64,000 bases of DNA from Terriglobia bacterium (GCA_020072815.1 JAIQGE010000023.1:1-64000), one strand, 5' to 3'; numbered from the stretch's first letter, positions 36,073 to 45,247 are shown. Program-made: numbers and translations. The notes: generated by a model from the letters alone, not told the origin.

Positions 36073-39000
36073 GCTGTCACCTCGTGCACGGGAAGAATCT
36101 GCAGGTTGCTGCTCTCTTCAGGATGAAGAGCAAGATAGGAATCGAGCGCGGCGCGCGCGTGGAAGTAGGTGCCGCCCGAAGACGAAACAATATCGCTGCG
36201 CACCGAGAGGTCTTCCACGTGCGCCACAACATAAGCAGGGTCCTGGGTGGTGACGGCCGGCCCGGCCGCTCCGGTCCCGTATTTGAAGAGCCCGGTGTTC
36301 TTCAGCGGAGACGCAAAACCCGCGCCCTGGGCGCTGAGGGCGAGATGAACATCCGCCGCCATGGCGTAGCGCCGTGCAAAGCGGGAGAAGCCGGTGGGCT
36401 CGTCAATGTAGCGCTCTTCGTAGAAAACGGTGCGCGGTGAATCCGCTCCGGAGACGACTTCCGAGGAGCCGATCTTAATCCCGGCATCGTATCGTTCGAA
36501 GCTGGGATGGCTCACCTTGTCGGCATCGCTCAGGGTGAGGAACTGGCCCGGAGCGAAGTAGTCCTGGAAATTCTGTTTGTTCTCTTCGTGCCCGTCGATC
36601 TGGACGTCGCTGATGGCGAAGTAGTCTCCGTCAGAGGGCGTTGCATTGCCATACCGGGTGATGGGCAAATCGAGCGGAACCACGTTCTCGCGGACACTCA
36701 GCGTGCCCATGGGATGAACGCGCAGAGTTTTGTCGTCCGGTTTGGGCGTGGAGAGCGTGACTGCCTGGGTGGTCCCGTCCGGCAGCGCGGTGCTCCAGTT
36801 GCGCGGGTCCTGAAACGCCGGCAGCAGGTCGGGCAGGACAGGCTTTTGCGGGAGAATCGCCGGCGTGCTGTCACCCCAACTGATATCCAGAGATGCGCTG
36901 ACGCTGAAAAACAGAATGTGGATGCTGGCATCGCCGTGCAGATGCCAGGGACGGGGGCCGGAAAAAATACCATCAACGCTCAGGCCGCACAGACTAACGC
37001 CTTCGAACGAGACATCGAATCCGGCGGAGAAGTCAAACTCAAAAGAAAAGGGCGAGAAGATGATCAGGACGTCAAAGCCCAGGTAGCCGTGAATGGTGAA
37101 GCCGGCGGCGGAAGCATAGGCCTCGACATTGGAGCCGAACTGCAACGAATTTGAGGTAATGGCGAAATAGCTGTTCGCGCTGATGCGAGGATTGTCGCCG
37201 TCGCCAATGCTGACGGTGAGCCGGTGCATGTTGGGGACATCGAGTCCGGCGGTACTGAAGTGCGGGTTAAACCCTCCTAGGGAGAAGAGGAAGTTCGGAT
37301 TGTCGCCCCAGGAGAGCCGCAATGCCAGATCGCCAGCCAGCGAGAAGATCAGGACGCGGGAATCGTAAAGCGAGCCATCGATGGACAGCGTCTTGGCGCC
37401 GAAATCAAGGATGCCGAGCACATCGATGTGGAGCTCGATCAATGCGGCTTCGGTGCTGGGTAAGCCCGCATCAATGAGTCCCAGCAACACTAGGCGCACC
37501 GGGTCTGGGACTTCCAGAATCACTCCCACTGCCAGCGTGATCAGGGTAGGAGTTCCCCAGCCAATTTCCAGCATGGGGCCGAATAGATAGCGGCCTTCCG
37601 CCGGTGGGAAGAAGTTTTCTATGTTGCTGATGATCTGCGGCGCGTTGGCGATGGGATCGGGCGGAAACAGGACAGAGTTGAGCGTGTGCGCACGGAAGCC
37701 CGCGTGCAGCGCGTCAGTATTCATCGTGCGATTTACGCCGCCCAGTCCGCCCACTCCGTTCAACGTAAATCCGAACCCCAGTTGGATCGGCGGGAAATCA
37801 AAGGTGATGATCAGCAGGAAAGAAAAGCCGTGAGAACCGTCGGGCAGGATGGTATCCAACACGCCGATGATCTTGACCTGAACAATCTCCGCCAGGGAGA
37901 GATCGAAAACTCCGGCGTATTGACCTTTATCCGGATTAAATGAGATATAGCCGCCACCAGCCACTACGCCGGCATCGATGGCAAGACCGAGTCCATTGGG
38001 CGGCTTGAAGTCAATGGCAAGATTGGCCGGGCCGAGATTGCCGCCATGGTCAGGAAATGTAATCAGTCCTTTGACGCCTACGCGGTCCACCGAGGCTTCA
38101 ATCGGTCCCAGCGTAAGTCCAAGGGCGGCGGAAATTTCAATGGGAAGTCCGCTGCTGCTTGCGCCCGCGACCAGATACAGCGTGGGCAGTGTGATCGGCC
38201 CCAAAGTCAGATGAAGAGGAAGATCGATTTCCAGTTGGGCGCCGCCGGTGATGTGGATACCGGTATCGGGCGCCCAGCTGATGCCGAGATCAAATCCAGC
38301 CTCTACATGAACGCCCGAAAGCACCGTGGCCAGGAAGCCATCGGCATTGGACATGTCGATGACCACTTTCCCGCCCTTGATGTTGATTTGCACCGTCGGT
38401 TCGGCGGTGGCAGTGCCTGAGCCGGAGTCCCAGGTGATCTTCAGCCCCATCCCAAAAGTGAAGGAATCCGTTTGCAGGCGGCTTCCGCCAGTTTGTCCAA
38501 TAATGATGATGGGATGGGTTGCATCCGCGCCCTGGGCAAGAAGGTCACTTTCCAATTGTGCGGTGAGAGCCGCCGACGGATGAAGAGTCACGTTGGCTGG
38601 GGGATCAATCTTGGCGGCAAGGCCGCCAGTCAACGTTCCCGTGGCCGAAATATGCACCGACCACACACCACCGAGGGGCAGTGTGAAATCAAAACCGCCC
38701 GGTAGCGTAGTCTTGAGCGTGGCCGTGAGTCCGGGAGGAGTGGTCTGGACTGACAAAAAGGAAGAATCCAACGCTGGCGGCAGACCTGGGGCAATGGTGG
38801 CCGAGGAAACACCAAGCAGCTGCAAGGATGTGCGCAGGCGCGGTATCAAAAGCGTCCCATCAAAACCAGGAGCGCCCCATTGATAAAGATTCTTCAGCAA
38901 CTGGTCCGGTTTAGTGAACAGGTCGCCCAAGCGCGATAGCTGCAACTTGCGTGCCGTAAAAGGAGGATGGGCTGGGTCGCCGGAAACTCCGGGATTGGGA

Positions 39001-39509
39001 ATGTAGTCGAGAAAGCCCAGCAGGTTTCCGACACCGACTACGCCGGGCTGTAAGTTCTCTAAATAGGAAATGAGGAGATAGCTGAGCAGATTCGACGGCA
39101 AGTTCTGGGCAAAAGTATCGACCTCTGCGGCTCTCAGCCCTGGCAAGCCTCCGGAGATGTTGTGCAACTCAGTTCCAATCTGCTCCAGGGCTGTAATAAT
39201 CGCACCGATCTCGGTGATGAGCTGGGCGCCGGCACTGAGGATTCCTGCTTCATTGTTACTGTCAATCGCAGTGGCAAGCTGGGTAAGAGTGGCGGGCAAA
39301 GCGCCGGCTGCGCCTGCTCCGGCGTTGAGAGCATTCACAAAGCCGGGCTGAAGAAGCTGCGGTGGGAATTGCAGTCCGAGCTCAGCAAAAAGGGCGATGA
39401 CCTGACCGGACGCAAGCCTGTCCTTAAGAGGCTGAAGGGCCAGCCCAATCTGTCGTGCAACGGTTTCGAGAGTGCCTGCTGTTCCGGGCATTTCTGGATT
39501 CGTCTCCAT
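36069..39509 (-). CDS. DUF6603-type beta-rich giant protein (1146 aa)
   Basis: The central part, about residues 570-880 (GFGFTLNGVGGLGGVNRTMN, NIENFFPPAEGRYLFGPMLE, LFSLGGFNPHF, GFTIHGYLGFDVLIIFSPF), matches what I know as DUF6603. Residues about 240-880 are almost entirely amphipathic beta strands with regular turns, without a signal peptide. Residues 1-150 are helical; the last 220 residues are a different domain (FYEERYIDEPTGFSRFARRY). Long beta-rich folds like this can form hydrophobic grooves or tubes, but the function is unknown. It is the first large gene of the block; its stop overlaps the next ATG. The ATG at 39491 is an alternative start. Confidence 0.75.
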   Translation of the reverse strand: METNPEMPGTAGTLETVARQIGLALQPLKDRLASGQVIALFAELGLQFPPQLLQPGFVNALNAGAGAAGALPATLTQLATAIDSNNEAGILSAGAQLITEIGAIITALEQIGTELHNISGGLPGLRAAEVDTFAQNLPSNLLSYLLISYLENLQPGVVGVGNLLGFLDYIPNPGVSGDPAHPPFTARKLQLSRLGDLFTKPDQLLKNLYQWGAPGFDGTLLIPRLRTSLQLLGVSSATIAPGLPPALDSSFLSVQTTPPGLTATLKTTLPGGFDFTLPLGGVWSVHISATGTLTGGLAAKIDPPANVTLHPSAALTAQLESDLLAQGADATHPIIIIGQTGGSRLQTDSFTFGMGLKITWDSGSGTATAEPTVQINIKGGKVVIDMSNADGFLATVLSGVHVEAGFDLGISWAPDTGIHITGGAQLEIDLPLHLTLGPITLPTLYLVAGASSSGLPIEISAALGLTLGPIEASVDRVGVKGLITFPDHGGNLGPANLAIDFKPPNGLGLAIDAGVVAGGGYISFNPDKGQYAGVFDLSLAEIVQVKIIGVLDTILPDGSHGFSFLLIITFDFPPIQLGFGFTLNGVGGLGGVNRTMNTDALHAGFRAHTLNSVLFPPDPIANAPQIISNIENFFPPAEGRYLFGPMLEIGWGTPTLITLAVGVILEVPDPVRLVLLGLIDAGLPSTEAALIELHIDVLGILDFGAKTLSIDGSLYDSRVLIFSLAGDLALRLSWGDNPNFLFSLGGFNPHFSTAGLDVPNMHRLTVSIGDGDNPRISANSYFAITSNSLQFGSNVEAYASAAGFTIHGYLGFDVLIIFSPFSFEFDFSAGFDVSFEGVSLCGLSVDGIFSGPRPWHLHGDASIHILFFSVSASLDISWGDSTPAILPQKPVLPDLLPAFQDPRNWSTALPDGTTQAVTLSTPKPDDKTLRVHPMGTLSVRENVVPLDLPITRYGNATPSDGDYFAISDVQIDGHEENKQNFQDYFAPGQFLTLSDADKVSHPSFERYDAGIKIGSSEVVSGADSPRTVFYEERYIDEPTGFSRFARRYAMAADVHLALSAQGAGFASPLKNTGLFKYGTGAAGPAVTTQDPAYVVAHVEDLSVRSDIVSSSGGTYFHARAALDSYLALHPEESSNLQILPVHEVTA

Positions 39510-39602
39510 CCCGAAAACTTAAAATAAGGGCCCTAAATCAGCTCAGCTGTGCCTGTTAGCTGGAACCAGGACATCCATGGCGACAGCCTGAGGTAGAAAC
39601 CT

Positions 39603-41231
39603 TCACGTTGTTACCTGCATTTGCCAAGCGGCCAGCATTTCTTGATACGAGCGTCCAGCCAGAGATCGCAACTCCGGCCCAAGTTTTTTCAAATCATCGA
39701 CAAGGCCGGGGCTTCCATACCGATATAGAACCGCCGCAAAGCGATCAAAACAATCGCTCAGGCTTCTTCCTTCAAGCTGCGCGGGAAACCGGCGTCCTGG
39801 ATCCAAGAGGCATTGAAGAGCCTCGCTGATCCACGCTGGGCCACGAATGCGCCGCCAAATAGCAGCGGTACGTTTATTGGCATTCACCAAAGTGCGTATT
39901 TCTCCAAAATGACGGTGAAGGGCCGCATCGAGTTGGCAGCCCAACTCGGTGTGCTCAAGTTCGGCACGGGCCGTTTGCATCCGCTTGCGAATGACCGCCG
40001 GTTCTGCAGGAAGCTCCGCAAATGCATGGGGCGCGGCGGCTGGCTTTGGAACTGTCTGCACCCCCGGAAAAGTCGCACTATCAGCAACGAGTACACCAAG
40101 GCGCGTTTGTACTTCGGCGATCGGGCAGGCACCAACACTGCTGTTCGGCGGATCTGAATCCGCTGGTACACCATAGACCAGGCCGATGACTTGGTGACTG
40201 TCGTTCAGGACTGCCGACCCGGAATCCCCCCGCAAAGCGAAGAACTTGGTGGGGTCCTGCGGCTCAATATTCAGTTGATTAAAGAACTTGAGGTGCTTGG
40301 TCACCGTACGGTCCAGCGATTCGTAAGGCAGGTGTGCTGTCGTGGTGATGGCTACAAGCCAACCTTTTGTCAACTCTGTCCTTATCCCCCGTTTGTGCAC
40401 GGCATAGATGGGCACTCCCGTCCCGCTGGAAAAATCAAAGAGCGCCTCGGATCCATCGACAGCATGAGCTCCTGCGATCTGCTCTGTCGTGATCGAGTCT
40501 CCTACTCCGCTGGCAATGACTTCTGCAGACCACTGCACTTCAGGGTCCAGGGTTACGAATCCAGCATCTACCCCCGTCGGCAGCGGTGGCGGCGGGTTTG
40601 CAGCTTCGTCAACACCTGTCAACTGCACATCATGATCGACGTGGCCGATTGTGTGATCGAGGCTTTTACAGCACAACGATGACGTATCCGGCTGTCCGAC
40701 TGCTGCACCGTCGTGGGTTGTAGTGATGGCCACGTCCAACAGCACATGCGCATTTGTCAACGCGACAGCCTTCTTGCTTGGATCATTCGTCGCCTGGTTG
40801 ATCGCAAGACACCCCAGCGTGCCTTTGGCCCGACTGATCGTGAACTGGCCCGGGTTGGCGCCGGCTGTCGTGCGCGTCATGCCGTCGGAAACTATCTCAG
40901 CGCCGCCGAGCACGTGTGGATAGTGATTATCGTCGGTGTCCGTTGACGGCGCTGCCGACGGACGAAGCAAAGGAGACTCTACAACGTCTGTACTGACGCC
41001 ATCAATCACGGTGGGAACTGTTTCGTTGGGCTTAAGTTCGCCCAGCCCCTTCTTTTTCACTACATGTACCACGATCGCAAACTCCGTCGTTCGCCTGCCT
41101 CCTGTCCTCTTGGGTTGCACGCTGACGCTATGCACACCGGGAAGCTTGAGAAGTTCTTCTTCATGGGCGATCTTGACCTGCAGTACCCTGGCGAGGGCCT
41201 GCTGCACCTCTGGGCTGTAGCGCTTTGTCAT
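39603..41231 (-). CDS. Trypsin-like serine protease (542 aa)
   Basis: The N-terminal 80 residues (LLKLPGVHSVSVQPKRTGGR, TEFAIVVHVVKKKGL) form the small domain shared by all three proteases here. The catalytic domain has the histidine in ALTNAHVLLD, a likely aspartate in GVDAGFVTLDP and the serine in ALRGDSGSAVLND. Behind it lies a helical C-terminal part (RKRMQTARAELEHTELGCQL...HRHFGEIRTLV) that the 41505 paralogue also has. No signal peptide is seen, so it may act in the cytoplasm or be exported by another route. It stands 93 bases before the DUF6603 gene in the same direction and may process or regulate that system. Confidence 0.85.
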   Translation of the reverse strand: MTKRYSPEVQQALARVLQVKIAHEEELLKLPGVHSVSVQPKRTGGRRTTEFAIVVHVVKKKGLGELKPNETVPTVIDGVSTDVVESPLLRPSAAPSTDTDDNHYPHVLGGAEIVSDGMTRTTAGANPGQFTISRAKGTLGCLAINQATNDPSKKAVALTNAHVLLDVAITTTHDGAAVGQPDTSSLCCKSLDHTIGHVDHDVQLTGVDEAANPPPPLPTGVDAGFVTLDPEVQWSAEVIASGVGDSITTEQIAGAHAVDGSEALFDFSSGTGVPIYAVHKRGIRTELTKGWLVAITTTAHLPYESLDRTVTKHLKFFNQLNIEPQDPTKFFALRGDSGSAVLNDSHQVIGLVYGVPADSDPPNSSVGACPIAEVQTRLGVLVADSATFPGVQTVPKPAAAPHAFAELPAEPAVIRKRMQTARAELEHTELGCQLDAALHRHFGEIRTLVNANKRTAAIWRRIRGPAWISEALQCLLDPGRRFPAQLEGRSLSDCFDRFAAVLYRYGSPGLVDDLKKLGPELRSLAGRSYQEMLAAWQMQVTT

Positions 41232-41504
41232 CGCTCGCCCTGGGGCAGGCTTAAGTGCCGAACTTTATCATTAGCAATGAAAAGGCTGGTCAGACGGGAA
41301 TAGCGATAATGACTTAGAGGGTCTTGCACTTTCTCTTGCTCCTAAAACACTTCAGAAAAACTTCTTTACCCAACCCGATCGCGAACTGCTAGTCTTGTTT
41401 ATTAAGTGTTAGTTGCCCGCGACACGTTACAACCAAAGTGCAAAAAAATCAAGAACATCCGGGCGCAGCAGTGTTCTGGATTACCGTGTCTATCAACCGT
41501 TAAT

Positions 41505-43046
41505 CTACGCGTCAGCCTCAAAAACTTCTAAGAGTGCTGCATCCTTCAAGCATTCAACAACTTCACCATAGGATTTAGAGGTCACTTCTGCCGCCAGGGC
41601 AGAGATCACCTTCAAATCGGCGACCAGCCCCTGGCTTCCATAGCGCGTCAGCACACGACTCATGGCGGCAATACGTTCCGGCAGCGACATTCCGGATACA
41701 AATTCCGCAAAGGGTTTTTCCGGGCAACGCAGGCCGCTGAGCACGGCCTTAAGCAGGTCGGCCCCCGCAACTCGCTGCCAGACAGCGGCAACACGTTTTC
41801 TGGAGTCGATGAGTGCCCGCACCTCGACAACATGTCGGGAAATCACCTGGCTCAGGCGCTGTCCCATGGACGTCGCCAGTACCTGGTCCCGTGCGCCGAT
41901 AAGAAGCTGTATGTCTTGCTCGGTAGGCTCCAGCGTTTCGATTGGGACATGGGGTTGGTCCACTGCGCTGAAGGCATGGGGGGCTGGCGCAGGGGCCGGG
42001 GCTGGCGCAACTGTAGCGGAGGAAGTAACAATCTCAAGGTCCCAGTTCGCTTGAAAGTCGTTAAAGGCATCGTCAATCCGGCACACCACGGCAAACTGTC
42101 TGGAAGAACCTTCAAATCCGGTTAATATGCCAGCAATCTTCCCACCGGCGGCAAGTACGGGGGAGCCGGAGTCGCCATGATCGGCTATCGGCGTATTGGC
42201 CGCGCCGCTCGCCTCGACGATAATTCTGTGAAAATAGTTAACCGTTATTGCAGGGCCGTTACTGGTTTCGCGGCAGCTTGAGATGCCATCGCGGCCCACA
42301 TTCACGACGACTCCCTGCCGAACCTCCGCGGTGCGAAAGCCGCGCATTTGCAGGGTCTGGCCCAGCAGTCCATTGATCTCGCCCGTAGTGAGCGCTCCTG
42401 TGATCGGCCCTATGTCCTTTACTTCAGCTTTCACATCCACGCACTTGTCTATCTGGATGATGGCTACGTCGTGGCTCTGATTCGCGTCAACCACTGTTCC
42501 AAAAACTGTGGCCCAACATTTGGAACAGCATGAGCGGTCATCATCATCGTTTGGTTGTCCAACCCTTCTGCTTGCCTGCACCGCCACCACAGGATCGCCA
42601 CAACCGCCCACGACGTGTGCCGCTGTGAGCACAACATTCTTGTTGGCTCTTCTGGATTTGGCGAAACAGCCGAGTGTTCCATCATGGGGTTGGGTGACCG
42701 TCGAGTTCGGCTGAGGATGCGTGATCGTGGTCCAATTGATCTTGCTCCCCCCAATGAGAGGCCGGTAGCGCGCAGTGTCATCGCAGCACGACCCAACCGC
42801 GATTTCAATCACGTCGGTTTTGATTCCTTCAATCTCATCCGGTACGGTTTGTTGGCTGCTGAGCGCTGAAGCCGGCTTTTTCGCAAACACATATACAGTG
42901 ATAGCGAGTTCATCGGTTCGCCGGCCCTGGACATACCGGCAACCCACGCCTGTGCCGTGAACACCTTCTATTGCCATGAGACGTTTTCGTGCGCTCTCTT
43001 TCATGTCCAACGCGCGGGAAACCGCGTCGACATCAGATATATGCAT
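41505..43046 (-). CDS. Trypsin-like serine protease paralogue (513 aa)
   Basis: The start is the ATG at 43046 behind AGGAGG, giving MHISDVDAVSRALDMKESAR. Residues 1-85 are the shared N-terminal domain (GVHGTGVGCRYVQGRRTDEL, AITVYVFAKKP). The triad is visible as LTAAHVVGG (His), HDVAIIQID (Asp) and DHGDSGSPVLAAGG (Ser). Cysteines in GGCGD and DRSCCSKCW could form disulfides or bind metal. The C-terminal half is helical and similar to the downstream protease (LPERIAAMSRVLTRYGSQGL). It overlaps the truncated paralogue upstream by 14 bases. Confidence 0.87.
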   Translation of the reverse strand: MHISDVDAVSRALDMKESARKRLMAIEGVHGTGVGCRYVQGRRTDELAITVYVFAKKPASALSSQQTVPDEIEGIKTDVIEIAVGSCCDDTARYRPLIGGSKINWTTITHPQPNSTVTQPHDGTLGCFAKSRRANKNVVLTAAHVVGGCGDPVVAVQASRRVGQPNDDDDRSCCSKCWATVFGTVVDANQSHDVAIIQIDKCVDVKAEVKDIGPITGALTTGEINGLLGQTLQMRGFRTAEVRQGVVVNVGRDGISSCRETSNGPAITVNYFHRIIVEASGAANTPIADHGDSGSPVLAAGGKIAGILTGFEGSSRQFAVVCRIDDAFNDFQANWDLEIVTSSATVAPAPAPAPAPHAFSAVDQPHVPIETLEPTEQDIQLLIGARDQVLATSMGQRLSQVISRHVVEVRALIDSRKRVAAVWQRVAGADLLKAVLSGLRCPEKPFAEFVSGMSLPERIAAMSRVLTRYGSQGLVADLKVISALAAEVTSKSYGEVVECLKDAALLEVFEADA

Positions 43047-43605
43047 CTTCCGCCTCCTTAGGCTGGTAAGCTGCGTCGGAATTGGTCCTATATTCCGGGC
43101 GAGCGGCCCAGCATTCCGGCTGGCCAAATCTCTTTTCTGCACCAATAGCGATACTCGGATCATCGCACCCGGCCGCCAGATGTCCGTTGGTGAGGATCAG
43201 ATTCTTCCCGGTTCTCCTGGCGCGTGCGATGCAACCGAGCGCGCCGGAATTGAAATGTATGACCGTAGTGTTGGGGGCTGGATGCTCGGTGGCGGTGTAT
43301 TCAAGCTGGCTGCCACCAACCAAAGGGCGGTAGTGGCCGATATCGTCAAAGCATTCCGCGAGAGGAGATTTCACTACGTCAGTCTTAATTCCTTCGATTT
43401 CGACAGGAATGACTTGTTCGGCTGAGAGCGTATTCAGTGGCAGTTTCTTGTGCACGTAGACCACGATGGCCAATTCATCCGTTCGCTTACCGGAGACAAA
43501 CTTGCAACCCACGCCGTGCACCTCTGCAAACGACAGGAGGCGGTCGCGAACACGTTGTTTCACTTCTATAGCTCGGGATACTGCCTCCGTATCCGATACG
43601 TGCAT
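43033..43605 (-). pseudogene. Truncated trypsin-like protease paralogue
   Basis: From the ATG at 43605 (MHVSDTEAVSRAIEVKQRVR) this 190-residue frame repeats the N-terminal domain of the next gene (AEVHGVGCKFVSGKRTDELA, IVVYVHKKLP) and the catalytic histidine region ILTNGHLAAGCDDPS. It then ends after about 30 unrelated residues. The aspartate and GDSGS serine are missing, so it cannot be a protease. It looks like the 5' part of a tandem copy whose rest was deleted, leaving the ribosome site of the next copy inside its end. An accessory role for the N-terminal domain is possible. Confidence 0.7.
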
Positions 43606-44056
43606 CTCTTGCCCTCGCTCCAAGAATGGTTGTCCGGCAATCCGTAGCTGCCCAGTAAGTGAAGTCAGGCGTTGCAACGTTACAACAAAAAAACAAGAAA
43701 ACTTGTGAAAAAAAAGACCCGCCCTGCGTCCAAATTAGCTTACGGCCCTAAATCACTTTCTTAGGTGGCCTCTCTCTTGCGGGCGTAGGCAATGCTGCAG
43801 ATTGCCGGACGTGTGTGCGCTCCAGGATCATGTAGTTACTGAACGGGCAGTTGGCCTGATTGGCATTCTTAAGAATCAGCAGCTTGCAGGCTAAGCTCGG
43901 AAGAGGTTTTTGGAACATCTGAATGTCCGAATGTCCTGCGAGATTACCCATTTAGTGATCCACGTCCAAGAGTCAAGGGCTTAAGCATGGGAGACGACAA
44001 TCTGCGCCAGCATTTGGAAGGGCCGAGAAGTTTTTATCTAGATCTGATGAGGGGCA
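43606..44056. other. Intergenic stretch upstream of protease genes
   Basis: No supported gene. An A-rich run near 43681-43720 (minus strand T-rich) probably holds the protease promoter. GGCCCTAAATCA at 43744-43755 recurs at 39529-39540 just upstream of the DUF6603 gene. A 67-residue minus frame (43748-43951) has no Shine-Dalgarno and no recognisable content. Confidence 0.4.
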
Positions 44057-44095
44057 GTGACAGGGCAGCGTTCTAACCAACTGAACTACGTCCCC
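44057..44095 (-). tRNA. tRNA-Asp(GUC) 5' half, truncated in the anticodon loop
   Basis: On the minus strand the sequence is acceptor GGGGACG, TA, D arm GTTC-AGTTGGTTA-GAAC, G, anticodon stem CTGCC and loop CTGTCAC (anticodon GTC). It fits positions 1-38 of a tRNA-Asp exactly. The expected GGCAG stem partner, T arm and acceptor 3' strand are absent; TGCCCCTCATC follows instead. The break at the end of the anticodon loop is where many tyrosine integrases cross over. It is not a functional tRNA. Confidence 0.75.
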
Positions 44096-44379
44096 ACTTT
44101 GTTTTCTTCGGGTTTGCTGGAAACCAGCGTATTTGCTGTCTTTCCTCGTTTTCCACGGTTCCCACTGCTTCCACCATTTCCACCCCGTATCACCAATTTC
44201 GGGCGTTAATGGATACCATGGATACCACGCACCGCAGAGCATCTGTCCCTGCCCTGTGAATTAAATTGTAACAGAGGAATCCGAAAGTTTGGGCAGCCCG
44301 TGATTCGTGGGACACCGAACCGTGGGGTCAGCGCTCTCTTGCCGGCGATTTCTTGGCGTCCACTCTAAAATGCTTCCGT
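44096..44379. other. Intergenic stretch between tRNA-Asp half and the island genes
   Basis: About 280 bases with nothing recognisable. A minus-strand frame through the tRNA half reads GDVVQLVRTLPCH, which is only the translated tRNA sequence. Confidence 0.4.
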
Positions 44380-44712
44380 ATGAAAAAGTCCACCACTATT
44401 CCCGAGGAACGGACAGGAGTAGCCGGAGAGGCCAAGGCACTCGAAGCGTTGGCGTTCCGCAATGGCCCAATAGAGAATGTCCATGCTGGAAAGGCCTGCC
44501 CCACCTGTCAGGGTGACCCGCAGTATTCTCACATCACTCAGGCTGAAATGCGGCAGATCATAAAGGCGCAGAAACGGCGACCCGCAAAGCGCATTTTTCT
44601 AGGGCCCCGCCACCTTGCGCGCCCACCGTGTTTTCATTATCTTGGCGGCAGTGAACAAACTGAAGGTATTCGTTGCCGAGTCCGTGTCTCCCAAAGACTT
44701 CTACGACCGTGA
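44380..44712 (+). pseudogene. Truncated small 'RNGPIE-HAG' island protein
   Basis: The first 63 residues (AFRNGPIENVHAGKACPTCQ, GDPQYSHITQAEMRQIIKA) match a small family that I recall from genomic islands, with a CPTC zinc-knuckle-like motif. The normal continuation (AVD.VY.LL...) is missing: after about 44569 the frame reads arginine-rich sequence and runs 62 bases into the CHAT gene. It is probably the 5' part of a gene cut by a deletion. Function unknown. Confidence 0.5.
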
Positions 44713-45247
44713 CTGGGAGGGGCACGTAGTAGAAGAGATTGTCCGGCTGCTCGGCGGAAAAGCGTCCTACAGAATCGTCCTGAATGCCGAATTGCTCTGC
44801 CGGGCGATCAAAACCGCGTCCGAAAATGACTACGATATTTTCCACCTGTCCTGCCATGGCAGCGAGAAAGGAGTCCGGCTTAGCGATAAGACACATATTT
44901 CCTGGGAGGAACTTGCCGATTACTTTCAGAAGGTTAACGATATGCCGAAAGCACTCATTCTTTCGAGCTGTGTGGGTGGCGACAGCGGAATAGCACGCGC
45001 CTTTAAGGAACGCAAACGAAGGCCCAAGGTCATTTTCGGTGCCGAGGCAAACGAGAAAAAGCATCTGCTCACGTTCCCCGGTGCATGTATTAGCTGGCCG
45101 ATCCTTTACACCGTACTGGCCACGCGAGGCATGAACCCAGTCACCTTCAAAGACGCCGTGAACAAGATGAATCAAATTACCTCGCATCGATTTGTTTACC
45201 GGCGCTGGGATAAAACAAAATACCGGCGATACCCAAGCCAAGAGTAA
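44651..45247 (+). CDS. CHAT-domain caspase-like protease
   Basis: The start is the GTG at 44651 (NKLKVFVAESVSPKDFYDRD), giving 198 residues that form one CHAT domain. The catalytic pair is visible as His69 in DIFHLSCHGSE and Cys107 in ALILSSCVGGDS. CHAT proteins are caspase-like cysteine proteases; several act in bacterial antiphage or cell-death systems. Here there are no TPR repeats, so regulation must come from a partner. The SIR2-like gene follows after 30 bases in the same direction, an arrangement that suggests a two-component sensor/effector unit. Confidence 0.82.
   Translation: MNKLKVFVAESVSPKDFYDRDWEGHVVEEIVRLLGGKASYRIVLNAELLCRAIKTASENDYDIFHLSCHGSEKGVRLSDKTHISWEELADYFQKVNDMPKALILSSCVGGDSGIARAFKERKRRPKVIFGAEANEKKHLLTFPGACISWPILYTVLATRGMNPVTFKDAVNKMNQITSHRFVYRRWDKTKYRRYPSQE

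Noticed and set aside
43748-43951. 67-residue minus-strand frame with GHSDIQ resembling an integrase box
   Set aside because: The six-residue similarity is too short and no other recombinase motif surrounds it.
43973-44242. 89-residue minus-strand frame containing GDVVQLVRTLPCH
   Set aside because: The central part is just the translated tRNA-Asp 5' half; no Shine-Dalgarno or family.
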